Assembly: GCA_964427285.1 (NCBI GenBank)
Contig: CAYRTS010000017.1
Span: forward strand, 1 to 50,926
Direction of reading: 5' to 3'
DNA from: SPCO01 sp964427285
GTDB taxonomy: Bacteria > Chloroflexota > Limnocylindria > Limnocylindrales > CSP1-4
DNA length: 50,926 bases
In this document: positions 33,233 through 42,431 of the stretch, one piece after another
Numbering within the stretch: the stretch's first letter is position 1
Layout of the letters: the number at the start of each line of letters is the position of its first letter
The notes under the pieces: generated by a model
Database searches by the model: none
What the model was told of the DNA's origin: nothing
Seen by the model: only the letters and a program-made list of their open reading frames with translations
Translations under genes and position numbers: made by a program

Positions 33233-33288
33233 GATGTGCCTCACTATCGTCGTTGAGGGACCACCACCGCTGAACGGAGCCTGGACCA

Positions 33289-34698
33289 ATGACCACCGCC
33301 GCGGATCGGCTGCTTCTGAACGACTCGCATTCGGCGCTCAATCCGACCCGGGTCGCCCGGCTCGTGACTCCGCGCACCGTAGATGACGTCGTCGCCGCCG
33401 TTCAAGGTGCTGCCGCAGACGGGCTCGGTGTCAGCATCTCGGCATCCCGGCATGCGATGGGCGGCCAGCAATTCGGGACTGGCACGGTCCACCTTGACAT
33501 GCGCGGCATGACCCGGATCCTTGACCTCGACACCGATCGCGGGGTGGTGCATGCCGAAGCCGGGATCGAATGGTGGGAGCTGATGGACGGCCTCCCTGCG
33601 CTTCAGACCGACCAATCGAATACGTGGGGGATTCGCCAGAAGCAGACCGGATCGGACCACCTGAGTCTCGGGGGCGCCCTTGCGGCGAACGTCCACGGCC
33701 GCGGCCTGACGCAGCGCCCGATCATCGCCGACGTCGAATCGTTCACCCTGGTCGATCCCCAAGGCGAGGTTCGGCAGGTCAGCCGGACGAACGAGCCAGA
33801 ATTCTTTGGACTCGTGATCGGCGGATACGGATTGCTCGGCGCCGTGACGTCCGTCCGTCTCCGACTTGCCCCACGTCAGATCCTGCACAGGACCGTCACC
33901 CTGGTGACGGTTGACGAGCTGATAGTCAGGTTCGACGAACGGATCTCGGACGGATTCCTGTTCGGCGACTGCCAGTTCTCGATCGACGAGCGGTCCCCGG
34001 ACTTCCTCAACGTCGGCATCTTCTCGTGTTACGGGCCGGATACTGAGGCGACAAGCATCCCCGACGGCCAACGCTCGCTGTCGAATCAGGAATGGGGACG
34101 ATTGCTCTACCTCACCCACACCGACCGGGCGAAGGCAGCCGCGGCGTACATCGCCCACTACATGGCAACGTCGGGTCAGCTCTACTGGTCGGACCTTCAC
34201 CAACGGAGCGAGTACATCGCCGGGTACCACCAGGTTCTGGACCGGGTGACCGGGGCCACCACACCGGGCAGTGAGATCATCACGGAGATCTATGTACCGC
34301 GATCGGCGCTCGCCGCGTTCATGGCCGATGCCGCTGCCGCCCTTCGGGATGGGGATCCCACGGTGGTATACGGAACAATCCGCTTGGTTGAACGGGACGA
34401 CGAAAGTCTCCTGACGTGGGCGCGCGAGGCTTGGGCGTGCGTCATCTTCAATCTGCACACGGTCCACAACGAGCACGGGATGGCGAGTTCCGCCGAGGCC
34501 TTCGGCATGCTCATTGACCTGGCCAGGGTGCACGGTGGGAGCTATTACCTGACGTACCACCGGTTCGCTTCGCCCGCGCAACTGGAGGCCTGTCATCCGA
34601 GGTTCCGCGAGTTCCTCGCCCAGAAGCGTCGGCACGACCCGGAGGATCGTTTCACCAGCGACTGGTACCGCCACTACAGCGCGGCGTTTACCGCCTGA
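33289..34698 (+). CDS. FAD-binding oxidoreductase (PCMH/VAO type)
   Basis: Protein of 469 aa. The N-terminal FAD domain reads TPRTVDDVVAAVQGA, SISASRHAMGGQQFG, LDMRGMTRILDLD and LSLGGALAANVHGRG, the normal order for VAO-type flavoproteins, with His in the position often covalently linked in SASRHAMGG. The C-terminal half is a substrate cap ending in EDRFTSDWYRHY, like alditol/L-gulonolactone-type oxidases. The substrate is not evident. GGAG lies 9 nt before ATG 33289. Slightly less GC-rich stretches than neighbours may indicate transfer. xdhA follows 46 bp later with its own -10. Confidence 0.85.
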   Translation: MTTAADRLLLNDSHSALNPTRVARLVTPRTVDDVVAAVQGAAADGLGVSISASRHAMGGQQFGTGTVHLDMRGMTRILDLDTDRGVVHAEAGIEWWELMDGLPALQTDQSNTWGIRQKQTGSDHLSLGGALAANVHGRGLTQRPIIADVESFTLVDPQGEVRQVSRTNEPEFFGLVIGGYGLLGAVTSVRLRLAPRQILHRTVTLVTVDELIVRFDERISDGFLFGDCQFSIDERSPDFLNVGIFSCYGPDTEATSIPDGQRSLSNQEWGRLLYLTHTDRAKAAAAYIAHYMATSGQLYWSDLHQRSEYIAGYHQVLDRVTGATTPGSEIITEIYVPRSALAAFMADAAAALRDGDPTVVYGTIRLVERDDESLLTWAREAWACVIFNLHTVHNEHGMASSAEAFGMLIDLARVHGGSYYLTYHRFASPAQLEACHPRFREFLAQKRRHDPEDRFTSDWYRHYSAAFTA

Positions 34699-34716
34699 TG
34701 CATCGACTTCCGATGA

Positions 34717-34722
34717 TAGAGT
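34717..34722 (+). promoter_or_regulatory. -10 element TAGAGT of the xdh-ura-aceB operon
   Basis: TAGAGT would start transcription near 34730. AAGGAGG at 34734-34740 lies only 4 nt before GTG 34745. An ATG at 34731, 8 nt after the hexamer, opens an eight-codon frame overlapping the xdhA start. Confidence 0.5.
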
Positions 34723-34744
34723 CACCCCCGATGAAGGAGGGTCC

Positions 34745-37084
34745 GTGCCAGATCTGACGACGCGGGCTCACGCCGGGCCGCCCGGCGCCCTCGTCGCGCG
34801 GCCCGGCATCGCCACGAGAGGTCGCGCGCGAGGTGCCGGCCCCCTTCGCCTGGACGGGCCGGCCAAGCTGACCGGCGTCGCGAAGTACACCGACGACCTC
34901 GTCTTCCCCGGGGCGTGGTTCGGTACGACGATCCGGTCGACGGATGCGCATGCCACGTTTACGGCGCTTGACCTCGACCCGGCCTTCGACTGGTCGAAGG
35001 TGATCGTGGTCACTGCCGCAGACATCCCCGGCGACAACATCGTCAGCTCGATCAAGGCGGATCAGCCGATCCTGGTCCCCATCGGCGGCGAGATCCTGCA
35101 CCATGCCGAGCCCCTCGCGTTGCTGGCCGCGGCCGATCGCGCGACGTTGCGTGCGGCCCGCCGCGCAACCAACGTTCGAACCCGGAAGCTCCCGGCGATC
35201 TTCGACCCCCTGGCCTCCGACCAGGTGTTCGCCTCGTACGAGTTTGGCACCGGCGATCTCGATGGCGCGTTCGCGAGGGCCGACCTCGTGCTGGAAGGCG
35301 AGTACCGGGTCGGCCATCAGGAGCAGCTCTACATCGAGAACAACGCGATGATCGCGAACCCGGGCGACGACGGTGGCGTGACCGTGACGGGCTCGCTCCA
35401 ATGCCCGTACTACGTGCACGGCGCGCTCAAGCGAGGGCTCGCCCTCGACAGCGCCCAGGCCCGCGTGATCCAGGCGGAGACGGGCGGCGGGTTTGGCGGC
35501 AAGGAGGAGTATCCCTCGATGCTTGCGCTGCATGCGGCACTGCTCGCCCGCAAGGCGGAGCGCCCGGTGCGCATGATCTACGACCGCCACGAGGATCTCA
35601 GCGCGACCACCAAGCGGCACCCCGCGATCGTTCGTCACCGCACCGGTGTGACTCGCGATGGTCGGCTGGTCGCCCAGGAGATCGAGATCGTGATGGACGG
35701 CGGCGCCTACTGCACCCTGACGCCGGTCGTCCTGTCGCGCGGTGCCTTGCACGCGGCCGGCCCGTATCGATGCCCCAACGTCCGCGTCCGGGCACGGGCC
35801 ACCCGGACCAACACGCCGCCCAACGGCGCCTTTCGCGGCTTTGGCGCGCCGCAGGTCCAGTTCGCGACCGAGACCCACCTGAGCCGGATCGCCGAGATGC
35901 TGGACCTGAGCCCGCTCGAGATCCGCCGGCGCAACGTCTACCTGATTGGTGACATGACGCCGACCGGCCAGGTCTTGCACGAGAGCGTGGCCGGCGAAGA
36001 GGTCCTGGAGCGCGCCGCCGAAGCCGGTGAATTCGAACGGCTCCGCGCACGACATGGATCGGCCCGGCGAACGCGCGACGGATCGGGGACGGTCCCCAGC
36101 TCGCCCCTGCGGACGGGTCGAGAAAGGATCGCCAGCGGGGTCGGCCTGGCGCTCGCCTGGCATGGCGCCGGGTTCACCGGATCGGGCGAAATCAAGCTGG
36201 CCTCGGTTGTCTCGCTGGAGCTGACGGCCGAGGGCGAGATCCGAATCCTGACCGCGGCCACGGAGATGGGCCAGGGGACGAAGACCATCTTCCCGCAGCT
36301 GATCGCTGAGGCGTTGGCGGTCCCGATCGAATCGGTGGAGCTCGCGGCCCAGGACACCGCATTCGTGCCGGACTCCGGGCCGACCGTCGCGTCGCGTACG
36401 GCGATGGTCGTCGGTGGGTTGCTGATCCAGGCCGCGCAGCGGCTGCGCAATGACGTCGAGACCGCCACCGGCGGCTCGTTCGCCTCGACGTACCGCGAGT
36501 TCGTTCGCGCCAACGGGGCGTTGAGGATCGATCAGCGGTTTGAGCCCTACCCGGGCGTGGGGTTTGACGACGACACGTATCGCGGCGACGCCTATCCGGC
36601 CTTTGGCTGGGCGGCCTGCGTCGCGCAGGTCGACGTCGATCTCGACACCGGGGAGGTCCACGTGCGTGACGTCGTCGCCGCGGACGACGTCGGTCGGGTC
36701 ATCCATCCGGTCCTCGCCGAGGGCCAGGTCGAAGGCGGCACCCTCCAGGCCATCGGCTACGCCACGATCGAAGAGATCAAGCTCCGCGACGGCCGGTACC
36801 TCAATGACCGCCTGGCGACCTACATCATCCCCACGGCCCTCGATGCTCCCCGGATCACCACGATCCTGGTCGAGGCGCCGTTCAGCGGCGTGCCGCATGG
36901 CGCCAAGGGGGCCGGCGAGTTGCCGATGAACGTCGCCGCACCCGCGGTCATCGCCGCGATCGCGGACGCAACGGGAGCTTGGATCACGGACCTGCCGGCC
37001 AGCCCGGAACGGATTCTGGCGGCCCTGTCCGGCGTGACCGCAGTTGCGCCGTTGCGGCCGGGTGCCTCGGAGCCCGCCCCATGA
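34745..37084 (+). CDS. xdhA: Xanthine dehydrogenase, molybdopterin-binding subunit
   Basis: Large subunit of 779 aa that oxidises hypoxanthine/xanthine to urate at the Mo centre. After a 35-residue polar start, KLTGVAKYTDDL opens the first Mo-binding domain. ETGGGFGGKEEYP (Gly247-Lys253) and FRGFGAPQ (Arg364) are the cofactor and substrate motifs. GAKGAGELP holds the catalytic Glu725, so the active site is complete. It is the first of six genes joined by 4-nt overlaps (next start ATGA). Mo-insertion or sulfuration factors are not in the window. Confidence 0.93.
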   Translation: MPDLTTRAHAGPPGALVARPGIATRGRARGAGPLRLDGPAKLTGVAKYTDDLVFPGAWFGTTIRSTDAHATFTALDLDPAFDWSKVIVVTAADIPGDNIVSSIKADQPILVPIGGEILHHAEPLALLAAADRATLRAARRATNVRTRKLPAIFDPLASDQVFASYEFGTGDLDGAFARADLVLEGEYRVGHQEQLYIENNAMIANPGDDGGVTVTGSLQCPYYVHGALKRGLALDSAQARVIQAETGGGFGGKEEYPSMLALHAALLARKAERPVRMIYDRHEDLSATTKRHPAIVRHRTGVTRDGRLVAQEIEIVMDGGAYCTLTPVVLSRGALHAAGPYRCPNVRVRARATRTNTPPNGAFRGFGAPQVQFATETHLSRIAEMLDLSPLEIRRRNVYLIGDMTPTGQVLHESVAGEEVLERAAEAGEFERLRARHGSARRTRDGSGTVPSSPLRTGRERIASGVGLALAWHGAGFTGSGEIKLASVVSLELTAEGEIRILTAATEMGQGTKTIFPQLIAEALAVPIESVELAAQDTAFVPDSGPTVASRTAMVVGGLLIQAAQRLRNDVETATGGSFASTYREFVRANGALRIDQRFEPYPGVGFDDDTYRGDAYPAFGWAACVAQVDVDLDTGEVHVRDVVAADDVGRVIHPVLAEGQVEGGTLQAIGYATIEEIKLRDGRYLNDRLATYIIPTALDAPRITTILVEAPFSGVPHGAKGAGELPMNVAAPAVIAAIADATGAWITDLPASPERILAALSGVTAVAPLRPGASEPAP

Positions 37085-37596
37085 CGACGTATCGCTTCAC
37101 GGTCAATGACGCCCACGTGGAGGTCGAGGTGCCCGGGATGCGCCGGCTGCTCGACGTTCTGCGCGAGGACCTGGCGCTCACCGGGACCAAGGAAGGTTGC
37201 GGCGAAGGGGAGTGCGGGGCGTGCACGGTCCTGCTCGATGGATTGGCGGTGGATGCCTGCCTGGTCCCGATCTGCCAGGTCGATGGATCGGCGATTGCCA
37301 CGGTCGAGGGGCTCGCGGTCATGCCGGCTGGTCGGGGAGGCGCGGAACACCCCGACAGTCCCAACGGTCTCGACGGTCTCCAGACCGCTTTTCTGGAGAC
37401 CGGTGGCGCCCAGTGCGGGATCTGCACCCCGGGCATGCTGATGGCTGCGCACGCCTACCTCGAGGCCGGCGGCGGACCGGATCACGACGCCATCCGCGAG
37501 GCCATCGCTGGAAACCTGTGCCGATGCACCGGTTACACCAAGATCATCGAGGCGATCGCCCTGGCCGCAACTCGCCACGTGCGATCGATCTCGTGA
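37081..37596 (+). CDS. xdhC: Xanthine dehydrogenase, 2Fe-2S subunit
   Basis: Electron-transfer subunit of 171 aa passing electrons from the Mo site to FAD. The plant-type cluster ligands are Cys40, Cys45, Cys48 and Cys60 (GCGEGECGACTVLLDG). The second, helical cluster uses Cys112, Cys115, Cys147 and Cys149 (QCGICTPGM, NLCRCTGY). A loop of about ten residues between the domains (PAGRGGAEHPDSPNG) is slightly long. ATG 37081 overlaps the xdhA stop and its own TGA overlaps the next GTG. Confidence 0.95.
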   Translation: MTTYRFTVNDAHVEVEVPGMRRLLDVLREDLALTGTKEGCGEGECGACTVLLDGLAVDACLVPICQVDGSAIATVEGLAVMPAGRGGAEHPDSPNGLDGLQTAFLETGGAQCGICTPGMLMAAHAYLEAGGGPDHDAIREAIAGNLCRCTGYTKIIEAIALAATRHVRSIS

Positions 37597-38456
37597 ACGG
37601 CTCACTCGAACCCGCGGCCATCAGCCCCCGCCACCTGGACGAGGCCTATGCGGCCCTCGCGGATCCCGCGACCCGACCGATCGCCGGCGGCACGGACATG
37701 ATGGTTGCGCTCGCCGGCGAATTCGCCGAGCCGCCGCCGCGCGTCGTGAACCTGTGGCGACTCGATGCCCTGCGCGGGATCACGATCGACGGTGGCGCGA
37801 TTTCGCTGGGTGCCCTGACGACCTTCACCCAGATCCGCCAGTCGGCCCTGTGCCGCGAGCACCTGCCGGTCCTGGTCGAGGCGGCCGCCGCGATCGGCGC
37901 CGCCCAGATCCAGAACCGCGGCACCCTGGGCGGCAACATCGTCAACGCGTCGCCCGCCGGCGACACCTTGCCGGTGCTCCTCGCCCTCGATGCCTCGTTC
38001 GTCTGCGGCTCGTCGTTCGGCGAGCGGACCATTCCGGCCGAATCGTTCTGGATCGATTACCGCCGGACGGCCCTCGCCGATCACGAGCTGCTCCTTTCGA
38101 TCAGGATCCCGCTGGCCGCCGGGCGCGAAACGCGCTTCCGCAAGGTTGGGACCCGCCGGGCGCAGTCGATCAGCAAAGTCGTGCTGGCCTTGAGTTACCG
38201 CGATGCCGGTCCCGCAGAGCCCTGGACCGCGGTGCGCCTGGCGCTAGGCTCCGTGGCGGCCACGCCCATCCGGGCGCGGCAGACCGAAGCGGCGCTGGAG
38301 GGCCGTCCGCCGACGCCCGAGACCGCTGACAAGGCGGCCGAAACCCTGGCCGCCGAGCTTGATCCGATCGACGACGTGCGCTCGACCGCCGAGTATCGGC
38401 GGATCGTGGCGGCGCGGGTCCTCCACCGGCTGATCCGCGAGGCAGGTGGCTGGTGA
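37593..38456 (+). CDS. xdhB: Xanthine dehydrogenase, FAD-binding subunit
   Basis: Subunit of 287 aa that takes electrons from the 2Fe-2S subunit to FAD and on to NAD or another acceptor. The FAD-binding signatures IAGGTDMMVAL (about residue 30) and NRGTLGGNIVNASPAGDTLP (about 109) are both present. The C-terminal CO-dehydrogenase flavoprotein domain follows (about 185-285). GTG at 37593 forms GTGA with the previous stop. The order Mo, FeS, FAD differs from the common FAD-FeS-Mo order. Confidence 0.92.
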   Translation: MNGSLEPAAISPRHLDEAYAALADPATRPIAGGTDMMVALAGEFAEPPPRVVNLWRLDALRGITIDGGAISLGALTTFTQIRQSALCREHLPVLVEAAAAIGAAQIQNRGTLGGNIVNASPAGDTLPVLLALDASFVCGSSFGERTIPAESFWIDYRRTALADHELLLSIRIPLAAGRETRFRKVGTRRAQSISKVVLALSYRDAGPAEPWTAVRLALGSVAATPIRARQTEAALEGRPPTPETADKAAETLAAELDPIDDVRSTAEYRRIVAARVLHRLIREAGGW

Positions 38457-39025
38457 CCGCCGCCCGGCACGATCCGCTCCCGCCAACGGAGCTGCTCGAC
38501 CGCATCTCGGCTGGCATCTTCGCCGCCACCATGGCGCCCCTGTTCGAGGGCGCGCCGCGGTTTCTCGGCCGCCTCGCCGTCGATCGGCCATTCGGGTCGT
38601 TGGAAACGTTGTTCTCGCGCGCACGCCAGATCGCCCATGCCATGCCGATCGCCGAGCAGCTCGAGCTGATCGACGCGCATCCGCGTCTTGGTGCCCCACC
38701 GGCGAGCGTGTCGGCGCTGTCGTTCGTGGAGCAGGGGTATGACCGCGACGCCGCAGAGCGGGCCGCCCACGACGCCGAAACCGAGCGCGCACGAGTCGCC
38801 GCCGAGCTGGACCGACTCAACGCCGCCTATGAAACCCGGTTCGGGTTTCGGTACTGTGTCTTCGTCGCGGGTCGGCCGCGTTCCGCGCTGCTTGGGGGGT
38901 TTGCGGCCGCCCTCGAGGCGGATCGGTCATCCGAGCTGGCGAGGGCGATCGATGCGGTAGTCGACATTGCCGCCGATCGGGCGGCGAAACTGGGCATCCA
39001 GGCGTCGGAGGAGACGGGCGCATGA
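38453..39025 (+). CDS. uraD: 2-oxo-4-hydroxy-4-carboxy-5-ureidoimidazoline (OHCU) decarboxylase
   Basis: Enzyme of 190 aa giving S-allantoin from OHCU, the last step of urate breakdown to allantoin. The catalytic His76 is in IDAHPRLG, Glu93-Gln94 are in SFVEQGYD, and YETRFGFRYCVFVAGR matches the family's closing motif. It is helical and cytosolic. GTG 38453 overlaps the xdhB stop, and the next gene, urate oxidase, starts inside its stop codon. Its partner uraH lies 5.3 kb downstream. Confidence 0.93.
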   Translation: MTAARHDPLPPTELLDRISAGIFAATMAPLFEGAPRFLGRLAVDRPFGSLETLFSRARQIAHAMPIAEQLELIDAHPRLGAPPASVSALSFVEQGYDRDAAERAAHDAETERARVAAELDRLNAAYETRFGFRYCVFVAGRPRSALLGGFAAALEADRSSELARAIDAVVDIAADRAAKLGIQASEETGA

Positions 39026-39885
39026 TCGAACTCGGACGCAACCGCTACGGCAAGGCGGCGATCCACCTGGTCCGGGTGATTCGTGATCCCGCCAGGCATC
39101 AGGTGCGCGACCTGGTCGTCGCGATTGCCCTGGAGGGCGACTTCACGGCGGCCCACACCGACGGGGACAACTCCCTGGTCGTGGCCACGGACACGATGAA
39201 GAACACGGCCTACGCGTTCGCGCGGGATCACCTCGACGGGCCGATCGAGCACTACGGGCGCGCGCTGGCCGAGCACTTCCTCGGTTTCGAGCAGGTGGAC
39301 CAGGCGACGGTCAACATCCGCGGCCATTTGTGGCGACCCATTCCGGTCGACGGACGGCCGGCGCGGGACGCGTTCGTCCGCGTTGGCGAAGACGTCCGGA
39401 TCGCGACCGTGGCCGCCACCCGCGCCGGAACCACGATCGAGGCCGGGGTCGAAGACCTCGTGGTCATGAAGACCACCCGCTCGGCGTTCAAGGGCTTTCC
39501 CCGTGATCGCTACACGACCCTGCCCGACACCGATGATCGGCCGATGGCCACGAAGATCACGGCGATCTGGCGCTATGGGCCGGCGGACCTCGATTTTGAC
39601 GCCGCGTTCGGGGAGGTCAGGCAAACGCTGGTTGAAGTCTTTGCCGATCACGACAGCCCGTCGGTCCAGACCTCGATCTGGATCATGGCCAAGGCGATCG
39701 TGGAGCGGCACGAGGCCGTCGAGGAGGTGCGCATGGTGCTCCCGAATCTTCATCACTGGCTCGCGGATCTGGCCCCGTTCGGGCTGACCAACAACGGCGA
39801 GGTGTACGTGTCCACGACCGAACCCCACGGGCTGATCGAAGCAACGATTCGCCGGAGCGACATTGGCGGGGAGGGCGCCCGGTGA
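39022..39885 (+). CDS. uox: Urate oxidase (uricase)
   Basis: Cofactor-free oxidase of 287 aa turning urate into 5-hydroxyisourate. RNRYGKAAIHLVRV has catalytic Lys11, and NSLVVATDTMKNTAY has Thr56. The segment MKTTRSAFKGFPRDRYTTLP carries the substrate Arg, VQTSIW the Gln, and NLHHWLADL the active-site His. Two T-fold halves are expected. It is coupled to uraD upstream and malate synthase downstream by 4-nt overlaps, so the three are made together. Confidence 0.95.
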   Translation: MIELGRNRYGKAAIHLVRVIRDPARHQVRDLVVAIALEGDFTAAHTDGDNSLVVATDTMKNTAYAFARDHLDGPIEHYGRALAEHFLGFEQVDQATVNIRGHLWRPIPVDGRPARDAFVRVGEDVRIATVAATRAGTTIEAGVEDLVVMKTTRSAFKGFPRDRYTTLPDTDDRPMATKITAIWRYGPADLDFDAAFGEVRQTLVEVFADHDSPSVQTSIWIMAKAIVERHEAVEEVRMVLPNLHHWLADLAPFGLTNNGEVYVSTTEPHGLIEATIRRSDIGGEGAR

Positions 39886-41453
39886 CCGCTGGTATTGAGG
39901 TCAGGCAGGGGGCCGTCCCGGGTTCGGGGCGGGTGCTTAGCGAATCGGCACTTGGCTTCGTGGCCGACCTCCAGCGGCGCTTCGGGCCGGCCAGGCTGGA
40001 CCTGCTGCGGCGGCGCGGGGAGCGCCAGGTCGAACTCGACGCCGGGGTACGGCCGGGCTTTCTCGCGGCGACCGTGGGCATCCGGGACGCCGACTGGACG
40101 GTGGCGCCGGCGCCGGCGGACCTCGACAACCGGCGAGTCGAGATCACCGGGCCGGCCGAAGCGAAGATGATGATCAACGCGCTCAACTCGGGCGCGCAGG
40201 TGTTCATGGCCGACCTCGAGGACGCCCTGTCACCGACCTGGGCCAACGTCATCGCCGGTCAGGCCGCGCTGATGGATGCCGTGCGTCGCGAGCTCGTGTT
40301 CGAGTCGCCCGAGGGCAAGTCGTACCGGCTCAACGAGCGGACCGCGACGCTGCTCGTGCGGCCACGCGGCTGGCATCTCGTGGAGTCAGGGGTGCTGGTC
40401 GACGGCGCACCGGTCTCGGCCAGCCTGTTCGATTTCGGCCTCTACCTGTTCCACAACGGCGCCGAGGCGCTGCGCCGGGGGAGCGGACCGTATTTCTACC
40501 TCGCCAAGCTGGAAGGCCATGCCGAGGCGCGGCTGTGGAACGACGTCTTCATCCACGGCCAGTTGGCGCTGGGGATCCCTCGCGGCTCGATCCGGGCGAC
40601 CGTTCTGATCGAGACGATCCTGGCGGCCTTCGAAATGGACGAAATCCTGTACGAACTGCGGGAGCATGCCGCGGGTCTCAATGCGGGTCGCTGGGACTAC
40701 CTGTTCAGCGGCATCAAGAAGCTTCGGGCGTGGCCCGACCTGGCGGTTCCTGACCGGTCGATGCTGACCATGACCGTGCCGTTCATGCGCGCCTACACGG
40801 AACTGCTGGTCAAGACCTGCCATCGACGCGGGGCGCACGCCATCGGGGGCATGGCCGCGTTCATTCCGAACCGGCGGGACCCGGCCGTCACTGAGGTCGC
40901 GCTGGCCAAGGTCCGCGACGACAAGGATCGGGAATCGGGCGACGGGTTTGACGGGACCTGGGTGGCACACCCCGATCTCGTGCCGATCGCGGCCGCCGAG
41001 TTCAACCGGGTGCTCGGGGATCGTCCCCACCAGAAGGAGCGCTTGCGCGAGGAGGTCTCGGTATCGGAGGCGCAGCTGCTGGATCTGCGAGTCCCGGGCG
41101 GCGCCGTCAGCGAGGCCGGCGTTCGAGCGAACATCCGGGTTGCGCTGGCGTACCTGGACTCGTGGCTGCGCGGGGTTGGAGCGGCCGCCATCGACAACCT
41201 GATGGAGGACGCCGCAACCGCCGAAATCTCCCGTTCGCAGCTCTGGCACTGGCGGACGCGGGCGGTGCGGCTGACCGATGGGCGGACCTTTGACGGCTCC
41301 CTCTACCGGGCCATCCGCGATGAGGAGTTGGACCGCCTCGGCGGGGCTGCGACCGGCCGGCTGGCCGAAGCGACGTCCCTGCTCGATCGCCTGGTCCTCG
41401 ACGACGACTTCACCGAATTCCTGACCCTGGGGGCCTACCCGCTCCTCGATTGA
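39882..41453 (+). CDS. aceB: Malate synthase A
   Basis: Enzyme of 523 aa condensing glyoxylate with acetyl-CoA to malate. The A-form core is clear: VFMADLEDALSPTW, YLAKLEGHAEARLWNDVF, LIETILAAFEMDEI, LNAGRWDYLFSGIKK with the metal Asp region, and GAHAIGGMAAFIPNRRDP. The C-terminal SQLWHWRTRAVRLTDG carries the catalytic-side helix. GTG at 39882 overlaps the uox stop. Isocitrate lyase is not nearby, so its place in a purine operon points to glyoxylate derived from allantoin rather than the glyoxylate shunt. Confidence 0.95.
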   Translation: MTAGIEVRQGAVPGSGRVLSESALGFVADLQRRFGPARLDLLRRRGERQVELDAGVRPGFLAATVGIRDADWTVAPAPADLDNRRVEITGPAEAKMMINALNSGAQVFMADLEDALSPTWANVIAGQAALMDAVRRELVFESPEGKSYRLNERTATLLVRPRGWHLVESGVLVDGAPVSASLFDFGLYLFHNGAEALRRGSGPYFYLAKLEGHAEARLWNDVFIHGQLALGIPRGSIRATVLIETILAAFEMDEILYELREHAAGLNAGRWDYLFSGIKKLRAWPDLAVPDRSMLTMTVPFMRAYTELLVKTCHRRGAHAIGGMAAFIPNRRDPAVTEVALAKVRDDKDRESGDGFDGTWVAHPDLVPIAAAEFNRVLGDRPHQKERLREEVSVSEAQLLDLRVPGGAVSEAGVRANIRVALAYLDSWLRGVGAAAIDNLMEDAATAEISRSQLWHWRTRAVRLTDGRTFDGSLYRAIRDEELDRLGGAATGRLAEATSLLDRLVLDDDFTEFLTLGAYPLLD

Positions 41454-41484
41454 CCAGCGTTCGCCCGGCCGTTGCCGCGCGGGT

Positions 41485-42405
41485 TCAGATCAGCGTGGTC
41501 GGCTTGTCCGAGGCGAGTTTCTCCCACTCGAACATGACCAGATTCGGGTTGTCCGGGGCGACCTTGACCGGGATGGTCTGGCCGATCGCGATCTTGTCGG
41601 CGGAGGAGATCGGCACCATCGCGGCCGACGGCTGGAGCTGACGATCGGGCTGCCCTGGGACGTGCAGGGTCACCTGCATCGTAAACAGGCGTTCGTCACC
41701 GATGATCTCGCCGGTGTCCGCGAGCTTGTCGATCGTGGCGGTTCCGTCGAGTCCGGTTGCCCGGACGATCGCTCGAAGCTGGTCGACGCTATAACCGCCC
41801 TGCTCCGGTGACGCGAACGGGGCCGCGGCGGGCAGCCCGCTGGCCTGGAGCGCCGCCTGTACCTGGGCGAGCGTCTCGGTCTGGCCGGCTGGGGCACCGC
41901 TACCACCGACGGCGGGCGCCGGAAACAGGCTGGTTGCCGCCCAGTCGATGACGAGCCGCTGGGGATCCGTGGCGCTCACCCTGACCGGGAGCGCCAGGCC
42001 GGAGGTCAATCGACCTAGAAGGATGAGCGGGACGAACTCCTTCCGACTGGCAGCATATGAAGGCCGCCCGGGGATCGAGACGAGAAGCTCCATCTCCACC
42101 TGCGGCTGGTGGTTGAGCAACATCCCGGTCTGGGTCAGCCCGGTGATCATCGCGGTCCCCGCCAGACCGGTATTGGCCAGGCTGTCAGCCTCCCCGGCCG
42201 ATCGGCGTGCGCGCAGGCCGATCCCGACGAGCACGATCCCGACGACCGCGAAGAACGCCGATGTGGCCAGAAAGGTCCCTGTGAGGAGCGGTACCGCGAG
42301 ACCGATGGCGACGAAGATCGCCGCCAGGGCGAGCTGGAGGGCACCAACCGCAATCAGCCACTTGCTGGCGTACCGGCCAAGGGTCGAGCTCGTGAATGCC
42401 GACAT
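41485..42405 (-). CDS. Membrane protein with two homologous beta-type modules, unknown function
   Basis: Protein of 306 aa. Two N-terminal membrane segments (about residues 15-38 and 43-66) precede two repeats of one pattern. Module 1 (about 78-155) has GTAMITGLTQTG, then IPGRPSYA, VPLILLGRL, LPVRVSATDP and DW. Module 2 (about 220-303) has GTATIDKLADTG, then VPGQPDRQ, VPISSADKI, IPVKVAPDNP and EW. This is an internal duplication of a small beta domain. AAGGAG lies 6 nt before ATG 42405. It follows the hydantoinase gene by 26 bp in the same minus-strand unit. Function is not known. Confidence 0.75.
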   Translation of the reverse strand: MSAFTSSTLGRYASKWLIAVGALQLALAAIFVAIGLAVPLLTGTFLATSAFFAVVGIVLVGIGLRARRSAGEADSLANTGLAGTAMITGLTQTGMLLNHQPQVEMELLVSIPGRPSYAASRKEFVPLILLGRLTSGLALPVRVSATDPQRLVIDWAATSLFPAPAVGGSGAPAGQTETLAQVQAALQASGLPAAAPFASPEQGGYSVDQLRAIVRATGLDGTATIDKLADTGEIIGDERLFTMQVTLHVPGQPDRQLQPSAAMVPISSADKIAIGQTIPVKVAPDNPNLVMFEWEKLASDKPTTLI

Positions 42406-42431
42406 CTGCGTCTCCTTGCTGGCGCGTGAGG

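Noticed and set aside
34688..36898. A 736-codon minus-strand frame opposite xdhA
   Set aside because: Composition is typical of GC-rich antisense shadow, and xdhA has a complete active site on the plus strand.
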